The notes: generated from the letters alone by a model not told the origin. Numbered from the stretch's first letter, positions 9,061-18,524 are shown. The stretch is DNA of 64,000 bases from Bacteroidia bacterium 43-41 (GCA_001898165.1 MKTD01000028.1:186001-250000), one strand, 5' to 3'. Made by a program: numbers and translations.

Positions 9061-9730
9061 TCAAAAATTTAATAAATTCATTTTATTTTCCTTCTCCAAC
9101 CTGAGGATCAACTCTCCAAAAAGAGTGTTTACCCATGCAAACCACTTTCGGGTGAAATTCGCAGGATCATCCTTATGAAAGGATTCATGCATAAATCCGG
9201 TACCGGCATCTGTGTCCCGAAGCATCCTGAGGCAATGTTGAATCTCGTCATCACTCTTGCTGGTCATTGCCCGCAAAATAATACTCATTGGCCAAATCAT
9301 ATCGTAACCGATGTGCGGCCCGCCAATTCCCTCTGCGGCAGTTCCTTTAAAAAAATAGGGATTATCTTTGCTCAGGACAAAATTCCGGGTGTTCCGGTAA
9401 ATCTCATTATCATCATACGCGTTGCCTAAATACGGTATTGCCAGCAAACTGGGGACATTGGCATCGTCCATCAGGTAATGACTTCCAAATCCATCTACTT
9501 CAAAAGCGTAAATTTGTCCATGGGTGGGATGAACAGTGATTGCATATTTTTTAACCGCTGCATCTACCTCATCGGCAAGCAACTTACATTTTATCTGCAT
9601 GAGACCGCTGTGAAACATATTTACCCGCTTGGGTAAAGGTTGTTGTTTTTTCTCTTGCCCACGAAGGTGTTACTGCTAAAGCCGTAAGGCCCAGGGCACT
9701 TTTTTTAATAAAATTTCTCCTTGAAGTCAT
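9061..9730 (-). pseudogene. Decayed GH125 exo-alpha-1,6-mannosidase with internal deletion and frameshift
   Basis: Two pieces of one GH125 gene are visible. The 5' piece (9730 down to 9584) encodes a twin-arginine signal start MTSRRNFIKKSALGLTALAV and about 25 further residues, ending in a stop. The 3' piece (about 9618 down to 9061, a different frame) encodes the C-terminal third of GH125: LADEVDAAVKKYAI, MDDANVPSLLAIPYLG, GGPHIGYDMIWPMSI and GTGFMHESFHKDDP, ending in FAWVNTLFGELILRLE. An intact enzyme is about 480 residues; roughly 230-250 middle residues, including the catalytic acid aspartate region, are missing. A secreted functional mannosidase cannot be made. The neighbouring GH92 gene is intact. 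Confidence 0.9.
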
Positions 9731-9741
9731 TTCTAAATTCC

Positions 9742-10206
9742 TTATGAAAAATCTATCGGCAATTTCTTGCGGAAAGCATCTTTGAAACACATCAGCGTTT
9801 CGGTTCTGGCCAGGCCAAGAGGTTGAAGCTGGCTATGGATGATGCGAAGTAAATCTTTATTGTTTCTCGCAAACACTTTAATTAACAGGTCGTATTGCCC
9901 GGTAGTGTAATAACATTCCACTACTTCGGGAATTTTCTCCAATTCTTTAACTACGCCATCGAAAGACGAAGGGGAGACAAGGAACAGCCCCACATAAGCA
10001 CACGTTTCATAGCCTATCTTTTCAGAATCGATAATAAATTCCGATCCTTTAATAACGCCTAAATTGACTAATTTTTGTACGCGTTGATGAATTGCCGCAC
10101 CCGACACACCACATTCACGGGCAACCTCAAGAAAGGGAATTCGCGCATTGTTTACAATCAGTTTTAGAATTTTAGCATCCAGTTCGTCTAAATCATGATA
10201 CGCCAT
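9742..10206 (-). CDS. Lrp/AsnC-family transcriptional regulator
   Basis: The 154-residue protein has an N-terminal winged helix-turn-helix (LDELDAKILKLIVNNARIPF through IHQRVQKLVNLGVIKG, residues 5-55) and a C-terminal RAM effector domain (residues about 70-145, with VECYYTTGQYDLLIKVFA). Lrp-type regulators bind amino acids or related metabolites and form octameric DNA-binding assemblies. A -7 box TATTTTTG on the minus strand (10248-10255) precedes it. Its stop lies 11 bases before the GH125 remnant start. The effector is unknown; the neighbouring M20 amidohydrolase is a plausible target because both are leftward and close. Confidence 0.9.
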   Translation of the reverse strand: MAYHDLDELDAKILKLIVNNARIPFLEVARECGVSGAAIHQRVQKLVNLGVIKGSEFIIDSEKIGYETCAYVGLFLVSPSSFDGVVKELEKIPEVVECYYTTGQYDLLIKVFARNNKDLLRIIHSQLQPLGLARTETLMCFKDAFRKKLPIDFS

Positions 10207-10295
10207 AGTTATACTTTTAAATTGTTAGAAAAACGATTTATTTTTTGCAAAAATATAAAAAAATACGTTCATAACAGGCGAAAACAAATAAATTA

Positions 10296-11495
10296 TTACA
10301 ATTTAAGCGTATCGAGGGCGATAAAAGCGAATAACGATGAAGAGGTTAACAACGCTTTCTCGTCAATAAGGAAAGAAGAAGAATGAAGTTTGCCACAGGC
10401 ACCCTCCTTGTCGGCCACGCCAAACCGATAGAAACAACACGGATATTGTTGGGAAAAGAAACCAAAATCTTCTGCCGTCATCCGTACGGGATATTCCGAA
10501 ACACCGGCTTCGCCCATAAATTCGAGAGCCTGCAAACGTACCTTTTCTGTTACGCCGGCATGACTGATGGTACACGGATAGCCGTCGGGCATAACAATCT
10601 CGCATGTACAACCATAGGCTGTGGCGGTAGATTCAATAATTTGCGGAATGATGCAAAGCATTTTCCGCCGTTCGTTTTCGTCCATACACCGGAGTGAGCC
10701 GGCGAGCACAACCTCCGAAGGAATAACGTTGGTGGCGCCATCGGCAATGAATTTCCCAAAGGAGAGCGTCATCGGCTGAAAAGGGTCTCTACGGCGGCTT
10801 ACCACTTGTTGCAGGGCAATGATAATATTCGAAGCGGCAAGCACGGTATCATTCAGTTCGTGAGGTAATGCCCCGTGCCCGCCCTGCCCTTTCACCTTGA
10901 TGTGAATCTCGTCGGCTGAAGCCATTACCGTTCCGGTCTGGAAGGCCACCATTCCGGCAGGCAAATCCACATAAGCGTGTTGTTTTACAATAAAATCGGG
11001 TTCGAAATTCCGGAAAACACCCTCTTTTAACATCAATCCGGCGCCGCCGGGCGATTGCTCCTCACCCGGTTGAAACACAAACAATGCTGTTCCGGCAAAT
11101 CTGCTCCGCAGCGAATTCACTACCTTAGCCGCTCCCATCAGCGACGCGGTGTGCGAATCGTGTCCGCAGGCATGCATTACACCTTCGGTCAGCGACTTAT
11201 AAGGCACACTGTTTTTTTCGTGTACGGGCAAAGCATCCATATCGGCAACAAAAGCGACAGCCTTTTCATTGTTTGCTTTTTCTCCTTTTACCCACGCTAA
11301 GATTCCGTATCCTCCAATATTTTTACGGTACGGGATTCCTTCGACATCTAAAAATTCGGTGATGTATCTTGCCGTATTCTCTTCTTTATAAGAAAGTTCG
11401 GGATGTTGATGCAAATAGCGGTAATGACGAACTATTTCGGGGAAGATTTTCTCCGTTTCTTTCCTTATCATTACCGCTATACTTGCCACCTTCAT
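10296..11495 (-). CDS. M20-family amidohydrolase (N-acyl-amino-acid or hippurate hydrolase type)
   Basis: The 399-residue cytosolic metallohydrolase has all the di-metal landmarks of the M20D/IAA-amidohydrolase group: RYLHQHPELSYKEENT, VADMDALPVHE, MHACGHDSHTASLMGAAK, the catalytic FQPGEEQSPGG, and a late AEDFGFF and LHSSSFLID. Such enzymes cleave acyl or aminobenzoyl groups from amino acids or act on diaminopimelate-related substrates; the substrate is not predictable here. The start may be at the first ATG (11495) or the third (ATIRKET-type start, 24 bases inside). It is followed after 90 bases by the Lrp regulator, suggesting amino-acid-linked control. Confidence 0.88.
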   Translation of the reverse strand: MKVASIAVMIRKETEKIFPEIVRHYRYLHQHPELSYKEENTARYITEFLDVEGIPYRKNIGGYGILAWVKGEKANNEKAVAFVADMDALPVHEKNSVPYKSLTEGVMHACGHDSHTASLMGAAKVVNSLRSRFAGTALFVFQPGEEQSPGGAGLMLKEGVFRNFEPDFIVKQHAYVDLPAGMVAFQTGTVMASADEIHIKVKGQGGHGALPHELNDTVLAASNIIIALQQVVSRRRDPFQPMTLSFGKFIADGATNVIPSEVVLAGSLRCMDENERRKMLCIIPQIIESTATAYGCTCEIVMPDGYPCTISHAGVTEKVRLQALEFMGEAGVSEYPVRMTAEDFGFFSQQYPCCFYRFGVADKEGACGKLHSSSFLIDEKALLTSSSLFAFIALDTLKL

Positions 11496-11539
11496 TTTAT
11501 CTATTGTATTTTACGGGGTACCCATTGCTCACGATGAAC

Positions 11540-12784
11540 TTATGATAACTTATGTATCACTAATCCCGACCGTAACTTCGGTTCAAACCACGTGGTTTTG
11601 GGCGGCATGATGTTTCCGGTATCGGCAATCTCCATCAACTGTTTCATGGATACGGGATAAAGCGCAATCGCCAACGCCATCTCTCCGCTGTCCACCCGTC
11701 TTTTCAATTCTCCCAGACCACGGATTCCGCCTACGAAATCGATACGTTTATCGGAACGCAGGTCTTTTATTCCCAAAATTTCGTCCAGAATAAGATTGGA
11801 AGTAACCGTTACATCCAGCGCGCCAATAGGGTCGTTATCGTTGTATGTCCCGGGTTTTGCCGTCACACTGAACGAGCGCCCGTTTAAATATATCGAGAAA
11901 TTGTGTAGATGCCCGGGTTTTTGTATTTCGGAACCGGTAGGTTCAACGGTAAAATTCTTATCTAATTTTTTCAGAAATTCTTCGGGAGTTAACCCGTTCA
12001 GATCCTTTACCACCCGGTTGTAATCGATGATCGTCAATTGGTTGTCCGGGAAGCAGACCGCCATAAAATAATTGTACTCCTCATCTCCCCTGTGGGCGGG
12101 GTTATTTTTCGCCTTTTCTGCACCTACCAAAGCAGCAGCCGCAGAACGATGATGCCCGTCGGCAATGTACATGGCCGGGAAAGTGGCAAAAATTTCGGTA
12201 ATGCGGTTAATATCGGCATTGTCCGAAATCAGCCAGAAGTGGTGCCCCACCCCATCCACTGAAACAAAATCGTATTCCGGTTCCTGCTCGGTAATACGGG
12301 CAACAATAGCGTCGATTTCCTTATTGTAAGGGTAAGCAAAAAATACAGGCTCGATGTTGGCATCATTCACACGCACGTGTTTCATCCGGTCCTCTTCTTT
12401 ATCGCGTCGGGTTAACTCATGCTTCTTGATTTTCCCGCTGATGTAATCTTCCACATAAGCGCCGACAACCAAGCCGTACTGTGTTTTGCCGTGCATTGTC
12501 TGGGCATATACATAGTACATCTCCTTGTTGTCTTGTACCAACCAACCCTTATCCTGGAACAACCGGAAATTTTCTGCTGCCTTCACGTACACATCCTCAT
12601 CGTGCTCATCTTTTCCAACCGGAAAATCTATTTCCGGTTTAATGATGCGATACAGCGATTTCTCGTTTCCTTCAGCTTCCTTGCGGGCTTCATCGGAATT
12701 AAGCACATCGTACGGGCGCGACGCAACCTCTTTTACAAACTGTTTGGGTGGACGAACACCCTTGAATGGTTTAATAATTGCCAT
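11540..12784 (-). CDS. DUF1015-family protein
   Basis: The 414-residue protein starts MAIIKPFKGVRPPKQFVKEV and continues with ASRPYDVLNSDEARKEAEGN, which are the conserved opening of the DUF1015 family. A central YIADGHHRSAAAALVG (about residues 210-226) resembles the ParB/Srx-type nucleotide-binding motif GxxRxxA and is the family's most conserved feature. The protein has no signal peptide. In Bacteroidetes it often accompanies serine biosynthesis genes, but not here. A minus-strand -7 box TAATTTTG (12820-12827) precedes it. Biochemical function is not established. Confidence 0.88.
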   Translation of the reverse strand: MAIIKPFKGVRPPKQFVKEVASRPYDVLNSDEARKEAEGNEKSLYRIIKPEIDFPVGKDEHDEDVYVKAAENFRLFQDKGWLVQDNKEMYYVYAQTMHGKTQYGLVVGAYVEDYISGKIKKHELTRRDKEEDRMKHVRVNDANIEPVFFAYPYNKEIDAIVARITEQEPEYDFVSVDGVGHHFWLISDNADINRITEIFATFPAMYIADGHHRSAAAALVGAEKAKNNPAHRGDEEYNYFMAVCFPDNQLTIIDYNRVVKDLNGLTPEEFLKKLDKNFTVEPTGSEIQKPGHLHNFSIYLNGRSFSVTAKPGTYNDNDPIGALDVTVTSNLILDEILGIKDLRSDKRIDFVGGIRGLGELKRRVDSGEMALAIALYPVSMKQLMEIADTGNIMPPKTTWFEPKLRSGLVIHKLS

Positions 12785-12924
12785 AATTTAAGATTAATAG
12801 TTGTTTCTTAATATCGTTGCAAAATTACTGTTTTTTTTCTTATCCCATACTCTTTTTCTCCCAACCTTATAGTTATTCGGCGAAATTGCTTAACTTTGAT
12901 GCGAACAATCAAATATTTACTATT

Positions 12925-12981
12925 ATGGGTGGCGAAGCAGACATGTTGGACATGATAAAGAAGGTGGAGCTAAACAAATAA
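12925..12981 (+). CDS. Possible 18-residue peptide upstream of the DMP19 gene
   Basis: A short frame reads MGGEADMLDMIKKVELNK and ends 13 bases before the DMP19 start. A -7 box TAACTTTG lies at 12891-12898, so the frame would be the first one on the transcript. It could be a leader peptide, a remnant of a longer gene, or chance. No ribosome-binding sequence of the classical type is seen, which is normal in Bacteroidetes. Confidence 0.3.
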   Translation: MGGEADMLDMIKKVELNK

Positions 12982-12994
12982 AACTTAACGCACC

Positions 12995-13495
12995 ATGATT
13001 CAGATTCCCGAACAAAAGATCGTCGAAGCAGCCGAAAAAGGCATGGATGAATTCCTGAAGGTATTTACCGATGCCTACCTGACAGAGTTAGGCGGCGATA
13101 TTACGGCGGAAAATATGGATAAGCTTAATGGTTATCAACACACTCTCCTCGCTTTCCGGTTTTTTACCGATAACGTACGCGAAGGAGGTTTTGTGCAGTT
13201 GATCCAGAACGGATACGGCGGATACGTTTTTGATAATCCCACGGCGAAAGCCTTGAAATTGATGGGAGCTAAAGGTCTATCGAAAATCCTGTACAAAGCC
13301 AAGGAGATTTACGACACTCACCGGGACGAACTGGAGCGCGACACCACCGAAGAAGAGTTTATGGCCATGTACGAAAAATTTGAACAGTTTGATGAGCTGG
13401 AAGAAAAGTATATGGAAATAGAGGAAGAACAAACCGCTATTATCGCTGAATACGTGGATGAGAACATGGAAGATTTTGCAGAAGTGGTGAAGTGA
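12995..13495 (+). CDS. DMP19/DUF4375-family protein
   Basis: The 166-residue acidic protein has the family core LNGYQHTLLAFRFFTDNVREGG followed by FVQLIQNGYGGYVFDNPTAKALKLMGA. The C-terminal third is highly charged with many Glu residues (EEFMAMYEKFEQFDELEEKY). DMP19 is an acidic DNA-mimic protein in Neisseria, but the wider DUF4375 family has no proven common role, so DNA mimicry here is only a possibility. It converges with the DUF3109 gene, leaving 3 bases between stops. Confidence 0.75.
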   Translation: MIQIPEQKIVEAAEKGMDEFLKVFTDAYLTELGGDITAENMDKLNGYQHTLLAFRFFTDNVREGGFVQLIQNGYGGYVFDNPTAKALKLMGAKGLSKILYKAKEIYDTHRDELERDTTEEEFMAMYEKFEQFDELEEKYMEIEEEQTAIIAEYVDENMEDFAEVVK

Positions 13496-13498
13496 TTG

Positions 13499-14065
13499 TT
13501 ACTCCAGTAGTTTCGCCGCTTCACAAACCTCGTTGTACCATTCTTCACCGAATTTCCGGATAAGCGGTTCGCGGAGGAACTCGTAAATTTTCACACCCTC
13601 ATGTTTTCCCAGCTTCACAGCAGGTTTACATATCAGCCAACGGTTATAGTTTAGCGCCGTAAATTCGCTGAGTTTCTGCAAACGGATGGGATAAAGGTGG
13701 CACGAAATGGGTTTTTGCACCGAAATCCGGCCTTCCCTATGCGCCTTTTCAATGGAACATTTGCAGGTGCCGTCTTCATCGAAATAGGTGAATACGCACT
13801 CCCGACCGTTAACGATCGAAGTGACCAACTCACCGTCGTAATCGGTATAAGCAATGCCTTGCTCTTCGATAAGAGCCTGCGCCCGCGGCGACAGGTCGTC
13901 CCAGATTTCGGGAAGGATCGACTTTATTTGCTCAAACTCTTCCTGTTCCAGTGGCGCGCCAGAATCGCCTTCAACACAGCAAGCACCTTTACATTTGGCT
14001 AAATTGCAAATAAAATGCTTCTCAAAAATATCGTCCGACAATACAGTATCTCTAATTTGAATCAT
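13499..14065 (-). CDS. DUF3109-family cysteine-rich protein
   Basis: The 188-residue protein begins MIQIRDTVLSDDIFEKHFIC and has a dense cysteine pattern, C20, C25, C29 and C30 (CNLAKCKGACCVEGDSGAPL), plus further Cys at CVFTYFDEDGTCKC and SCHLYPIR. This is the YkgJ/DUF3109 arrangement that probably holds a zinc or iron-sulfur cluster. The start overlaps the end of the upstream CPBP protease gene by 14 bases, so the two are co-transcribed and likely coupled. Function is not known. Confidence 0.85.
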   Translation of the reverse strand: MIQIRDTVLSDDIFEKHFICNLAKCKGACCVEGDSGAPLEQEEFEQIKSILPEIWDDLSPRAQALIEEQGIAYTDYDGELVTSIVNGRECVFTYFDEDGTCKCSIEKAHREGRISVQKPISCHLYPIRLQKLSEFTALNYNRWLICKPAVKLGKHEGVKIYEFLREPLIRKFGEEWYNEVCEAAKLLE

Positions 14066-14951
14066 CTTTTTTAAACAGTTCTTTGTATCGTAAAAACAGG
14101 AAATAAGTCAATAACCCGCTTGCAGTCATCACAACTAACGACATCCATGTCAACGGCTTATCTTCCAATTGTTTCAGAAAATTATTTTCATCCCAAAAGT
14201 AAGTGATTACAACCACAGCAGCATTATTCACAAAGTGATAAAGTATGGGGATCCATAAATTCCGCGAATAAAGAAACAGATACCCCAACACAGCTCCCAT
14301 AATCAGCCGCGGTATAAAACCATAAAATTGTAAATGAATGGCACTAAAAATAAACGCCCCTATCCACACTGCCGCGTGTCCGTTGTGCAGCCATTTCTCT
14401 ATAAACTGTTGCAGGACACCCCTGAAAAAAACCTCTTCCACAAAAGCGGCAGCTGCGGCAATAATCAACAAATTCAAAAACAGATCGGGGATGGTTTCTC
14501 CTGAAAGGAATAAATCGGTAACCTGCTTGGCGGCATCCTCCATCTGTCGCATCCAATCCTCGATAACTTTTAGCGAATCCGGAAGTACAATTTGTTCATT
14601 CCACCGGCCAATAACGGCTATCGCAGGATAGGAAATCAAAAAAATCAAAAGTCCATAGAAAAGGCCTTGTGGCAGTTTCCCACTCTTTTTTAACCCGATC
14701 ATCTTCAGCGGATTATCCGTAATCCAACGGCAAATGGTATAAGCCGGCAAAAACACCACAAAGATATCCTGCAAGACAATACTGAGCCGATAATACCAGA
14801 TGCTGTTCTCAAACGAAGGCAATGAGGTGCCGGCCATAAATAAAATGCCACTCGCCACAAACGAACCCATCAGTGAAAACAAAAACAGGTAAATAATTCT
14901 TGTCCGTTGTGAGCTATGTTCAAGTATTTTTTGCATATTTCGTAATTTCAA
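14052..14951 (-). CDS. CPBP-family intramembrane glutamic protease
   Basis: The 299-residue polytopic membrane protein has about eight hydrophobic segments. The catalytic CAAX-protease motifs are present: FVEEVFFRGVLQ (EExxxR, about residues 172-183), FIFSAIHLQFYGF with its histidine, and LYHFVNNAAVV. These enzymes cleave peptides in the membrane or process secreted peptides; the substrate is unknown. A minus-strand -7 box TATCTTTG (14956-14963) precedes the gene, and a divergent promoter serves tig. It forms an overlapping pair with the DUF3109 gene. Confidence 0.88.
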   Translation of the reverse strand: MKLRNMQKILEHSSQRTRIIYLFLFSLMGSFVASGILFMAGTSLPSFENSIWYYRLSIVLQDIFVVFLPAYTICRWITDNPLKMIGLKKSGKLPQGLFYGLLIFLISYPAIAVIGRWNEQIVLPDSLKVIEDWMRQMEDAAKQVTDLFLSGETIPDLFLNLLIIAAAAAFVEEVFFRGVLQQFIEKWLHNGHAAVWIGAFIFSAIHLQFYGFIPRLIMGAVLGYLFLYSRNLWIPILYHFVNNAAVVVITYFWDENNFLKQLEDKPLTWMSLVVMTASGLLTYFLFLRYKELFKKDDSN

Positions 14952-14984
14952 GCTGCAAAGATAGCTAAAATCGGGTGAATAATT

Positions 14985-15015
14985 TTTGTAGTTATCAATA
15001 TAAAGCGTATTTTTG
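14985..15015 (+). promoter_or_regulatory. Promoter of trigger factor gene
   Basis: TTTG ends at 14988 and TATTTTTG occupies 15008-15015, with a 19-base spacer. The expected transcript has a leader of about 85 bases before the tig ATG, in which an ATC/AAA-rich stretch occurs. Confidence 0.7.
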
Positions 15016-15105
15016 CATCCGATTAAAAAAATCGGTTTTTAATATTTAAATCGATTGATATTCAAACTATAACAAAACTTAAAAAGCGTAAAATAAACAG
15101 TTCAA

Positions 15106-16482
15106 ATGAAGGTAACACTCAACAAAACAGACCATGTGAACGGCATCATCGCCATTGAATTAGAAAAGCCTGATTATCAAGAAAATGTTGACAAATCGCT
15201 GAACCAATTCCGTCATAAAGCCAACATCCCGGGTTTCAGACAAGGGAAAGTGCCCAAAGGAATTATTCAGAAGATGTACGGAAAATCGATACTCGCCGAA
15301 GAAATCAACAAGTTAGTCAGCAACGAATTATACAAATACATAAAAGATAACGAACTGAATATCCTGGGTGAACCGCTGCCGAACGAAGAAGAACAAAAAA
15401 CAATCGATTTCGATAAGGATGAAAATTTCGAATTTAAATTCGATATTGCCCTGGCTCCTGAATTTGAACTCCCGCTCAACAAAAGAGACACGCTCACCTA
15501 CTACAACGTTAAGCTGGAAGACGATTTACTCGACAAACAACACGATGCTTACAAACAAAATTACGGAACATATAAAAAAGTAGAAACAGAAGCAGTTGAA
15601 ACCGATCTTATTAAAGGGAGAATTACGGAAATCGACAACGGCGAACCCAAAGAGAACCTGATCGAAATTGAGAATGGCATGATAATGCCATCGTACCTCA
15701 AAGACGAAGAGACCAAGAAGAAATTTGTGGGTGCCAAAGTGGGCGACAGCATCGTTTTCAACCCAAAAACCGCTTATGACAACAATGCTGCAGAAATAGC
15801 ATCGTTGTTGCAAATTGCCAAAGAGAACGTTCCGGATGTCATCAATTCCGACTTCTCATTCGAAATTCAGGAAGTTACCCGGTACGAAGAAGCGGAGATG
15901 AACCAGGAGTTGTTTGATAAAGTGTTGGGCGAAGGGGCGGTTTCATCGGAAGAAGATTTCAAATCGAAAATCACCGAATTATTGAACAACCAGTTCAAAC
16001 CGGCTGCTGATAATTTGTTTATGAAATCGGCACGCGAACTGATCCTAAAAAAGCTGAAAGACGTTGAGTTTCCCGATGCTTTTCTGAAACGATGGTTGTT
16101 GGTCGCCAACGAAAAAAACAGTGAAGAAACTATCGAGAATGACTATCCGAAAATCGCTGAAGATTTGAAATACCATCTGTCGAAAGAAAAAATCGTAAAG
16201 GAACAGGATATTAAAATTGAAGATGCTGATTTGGAAGCATTTGCAACCGAAGTAGCCAAAGCACAATTTGCACAATACGGGATGAGCAACGTTCCGGCCG
16301 ATGTGGTGGAGAACTATGTTAAGCGGTTACTGGGCGATCAGAACACGGTTAGAAACATGTATGACCAGTTGGTTGAAAACAAAGTTATGGAATGGCTGAA
16401 ACAAACCATTAAGGTCAACGAGAAGGAAATTCCATCGAAAGATTTCGAAAAACTGCTTTCTGAGGAGAAGGAAGAAAAATAA
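15106..16482 (+). CDS. tig: Trigger factor, ribosome-associated chaperone
   Basis: The 458-residue protein matches the Bacteroidetes form of trigger factor, which binds at the ribosome exit tunnel and shields nascent chains. The ribosome-docking signature GFRQGKVPKGIIQKMYG lies near residues 44-60. The middle domain (about 150-240) occupies the peptidyl-prolyl isomerase position but is divergent, so isomerase activity is doubtful; the C-terminal arm region (240-430) is helical and charged. It is followed by clpP and clpX, the common tig-clpP-clpX order, but clpP has its own -7 box, so both read-through and independent transcription are possible. Confidence 0.93.
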   Translation: MKVTLNKTDHVNGIIAIELEKPDYQENVDKSLNQFRHKANIPGFRQGKVPKGIIQKMYGKSILAEEINKLVSNELYKYIKDNELNILGEPLPNEEEQKTIDFDKDENFEFKFDIALAPEFELPLNKRDTLTYYNVKLEDDLLDKQHDAYKQNYGTYKKVETEAVETDLIKGRITEIDNGEPKENLIEIENGMIMPSYLKDEETKKKFVGAKVGDSIVFNPKTAYDNNAAEIASLLQIAKENVPDVINSDFSFEIQEVTRYEEAEMNQELFDKVLGEGAVSSEEDFKSKITELLNNQFKPAADNLFMKSARELILKKLKDVEFPDAFLKRWLLVANEKNSEETIENDYPKIAEDLKYHLSKEKIVKEQDIKIEDADLEAFATEVAKAQFAQYGMSNVPADVVENYVKRLLGDQNTVRNMYDQLVENKVMEWLKQTIKVNEKEIPSKDFEKLLSEEKEEK

Positions 16483-16524
16483 AATCTTTCTGCCGAAACA
16501 TGGGCATTATTTCATAAAAATAAA

Positions 16525-16532
16525 TATCTTTG
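16525..16532 (+). promoter_or_regulatory. -7 box of clpP
   Basis: TATCTTTG matches TAnnTTTG and lies 55 bases upstream of the clpP ATG in the gap after tig, indicating separate transcription of clpPX. Confidence 0.65.
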
Positions 16533-16587
16533 TCGAGCAGGATGCCTATCGTATCGGAGTTAAAACCGATGATAAAAAATAAGAATT

Positions 16588-17262
16588 ATGCAAAACGATT
16601 TCAGAAAATACGCCGTTAAGCACCTTGGAATGAGCAGTGCCCGTTTAGACGGCTATACAAAAATAATAAGTTCCGGCGGCGGATATATCTCCCCCACTAT
16701 CATCGAAGAACGTCAGCTGAACGTTGCTCAAATGGATGTTTTTTCGCGTCTGATGATGGACCGCATCATTTTTTTGGGCACTCAGATCGACGATTACACG
16801 GCCAACGTTATCCAGGCACAGTTGCTTTATCTCGACTCTGCTGATCAGGGGAAAGATATTTCCATTTATATCAATTCGCCGGGTGGGTCTGTATATGCCG
16901 GTTACGGAATTTATGACACCATGCAGTTCATTTCCAGCGACGTCACAACCATCTGCACGGGAATGGCAGCATCAATGGCAGCAGTCCTGCTGGTTGCCGG
17001 GACGCCCAAAAAGCGCTTCGCACTGACGCACTCGCGCGTGATGATTCATCAACCGCTCGGCGGCGTGCAGGGACAGGCATCGGATATTGAGATTACCGCA
17101 CGCGAAATCGCCAAGGTAAAACAAGAATTAAACACCATCATTTCAAAACATACCGGAAGGCCTATCGAAGAGGTCTCCCGCGATTCGGACCGCGACTTCT
17201 GGATGAGCGCTTCGGAAGCAAAAGAATACGGAATGGTGGACGATATTTTAACCAAGAAATAA
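16588..17262 (+). CDS. clpP: ATP-dependent Clp protease proteolytic subunit
   Basis: The 224-residue serine protease forms the tetradecameric degradation chamber. The nucleophile is Ser129 in the conserved TGMAASMAAVLL, the histidine is His154 in SRVMIHQPLGG, and the acidic residue lies in the SRDSDRDFWM segment. Oxyanion-loop and handle regions (YINSPGGSVYAGYGIYDT) are normal. The N-terminus is about 25-30 residues longer than E. coli mature ClpP and may be removed by self-processing. The stop is 20 bases before clpX, so the protease and its unfoldase are one operon. Confidence 0.96.
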   Translation: MQNDFRKYAVKHLGMSSARLDGYTKIISSGGGYISPTIIEERQLNVAQMDVFSRLMMDRIIFLGTQIDDYTANVIQAQLLYLDSADQGKDISIYINSPGGSVYAGYGIYDTMQFISSDVTTICTGMAASMAAVLLVAGTPKKRFALTHSRVMIHQPLGGVQGQASDIEITAREIAKVKQELNTIISKHTGRPIEEVSRDSDRDFWMSASEAKEYGMVDDILTKK

Positions 17263-17282
17263 GTACGATATCGGATCAAAAG

Positions 17283-18524
17283 ATGGCAAAAAAAGCAAAC
17301 AGCAGCAATCATTGCAGTTTCTGCGGAAGAAGTGAAAACGATGTGAATTTACTTATTTCGGGAATATCGGGTTATATCTGCGATATGTGCTCGGAACAGG
17401 CACACGAAATTGTAAACGAGACGTTCAAAAGCAGTGGAAAGTCAACTCCCGATATTTCACTGAATTCACTTCCCAAACCCAAACAGATAAAAGAATTTCT
17501 TGATCAGTACGTTATCGGTCAGGACAGCGCAAAACGTTTCCTTTCTGTTTCGGTTTACAACCACTACAAGCGGATCCTGCAAAAAACGGTAAAAGACGAT
17601 GTGGAGATCGAAAAATCAAACATTATCATGGTCGGCGCTACCGGAACGGGGAAAACCCTGTTGGCAAGAACTATCGCTAAATTGCTGCGTGTGCCGTTTA
17701 CAATAGTTGATGCTACAGTCCTTACCGAAGCCGGTTACGTGGGAGAAGATATCGAAAGTATCCTCACCCGGTTGTTACAGGTCGCCGATTATGATGTTGC
17801 CGCTGCAGAGCGCGGCATCGTTTTCATTGATGAAATAGATAAAATTGCCCGTAAAGGCGACAATCCTTCCATAACCCGTGACGTAAGCGGTGAAGGTGTT
17901 CAGCAAGGATTGTTGAAGTTGCTGGAGGGATCGATCGTAAACGTTCCCCCACAAGGCGGAAGAAAACATCCCGAACAACGGATGATTGCTGTAAATACCA
18001 AAAACATTTTGTTTGTTTGCGGAGGTGCTTTCGACGGAATAGAGAAAAAGATAGCCAACAGGCTGAATACACGTGTGGTTGGTTATGCGGCTAGCGGAAG
18101 AAACGCAGACATAGACCGTAACAACTTGCTCCAATACATCACGCCGATGGATTTAAAAGCTTTTGGCTTAATACCTGAAATTATCGGGCGTTTGCCTATA
18201 CTGACCTATCTGGAACCGTTAGACAGAGATGCTTTGATGAGAATTCTCGTCGAGCCTAAAAACTCCATCATCAAGCAGTACGAAAAGCTCTTTGCCATGG
18301 ACGGTGTTACACTCACCTTAGATAAGGATGTTTACGAGTATATCGTTGACAAAGCCATTGAGTTCAAACTCGGTGCCCGCGGATTACGTTCCATTGTGGA
18401 AGCTATCATGATAGACGCAATGTTCAGTTTACCTTCCGAAGAAAAGAAAAAACTACACGTAACACGCGAATATGCAGTAAAGCATTTTGAGAAATCAGAT
18501 TTCCGACACTTGAGGGTAGCTTAA
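17283..18524 (+). CDS. clpX: ClpX unfoldase
   Basis: The 413-residue AAA+ unfoldase delivers tagged or specific substrates to ClpP. A zinc-binding N-domain has Cys11, Cys14, Cys33 and Cys36. The AAA module has Walker [12 protein letters not shown], Walker [11 protein letters not shown], the [19 protein letters not shown] segment and an IGF-type ClpP-docking region: here the loop region reads ENDxx differently and is hard to place, but sensor 2 ([10 protein letters not shown]) is normal. It is in operon with clpP. A 312-base gap follows before recQ. Confidence 0.95.
   Translation: MAKKANSSNHCSFCGRSENDVNLLISGISGYICDMCSEQAHEIVNETFKSSGKSTPDISLNSLPKPKQIKEFLDQYVIGQDSAKRFLSVSVYNHYKRILQKTVKDDVEIEKSNIIMVGATGTGKTLLARTIAKLLRVPFTIVDATVLTEAGYVGEDIESILTRLLQVADYDVAAAERGIVFIDEIDKIARKGDNPSITRDVSGEGVQQGLLKLLEGSIVNVPPQGGRKHPEQRMIAVNTKNILFVCGGAFDGIEKKIANRLNTRVVGYAASGRNADIDRNNLLQYITPMDLKAFGLIPEIIGRLPILTYLEPLDRDALMRILVEPKNSIIKQYEKLFAMDGVTLTLDKDVYEYIVDKAIEFKLGARGLRSIVEAIMIDAMFSLPSEEKKKLHVTREYAVKHFEKSDFRHLRVA

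Noticed and set aside
10195-10386. Small plus-strand frame between Lrp and the M20 gene
   Set aside because: It overlaps the Lrp start, its promoter box and the M20 C-terminus in antisense, with low-complexity Asn/Lys residues.
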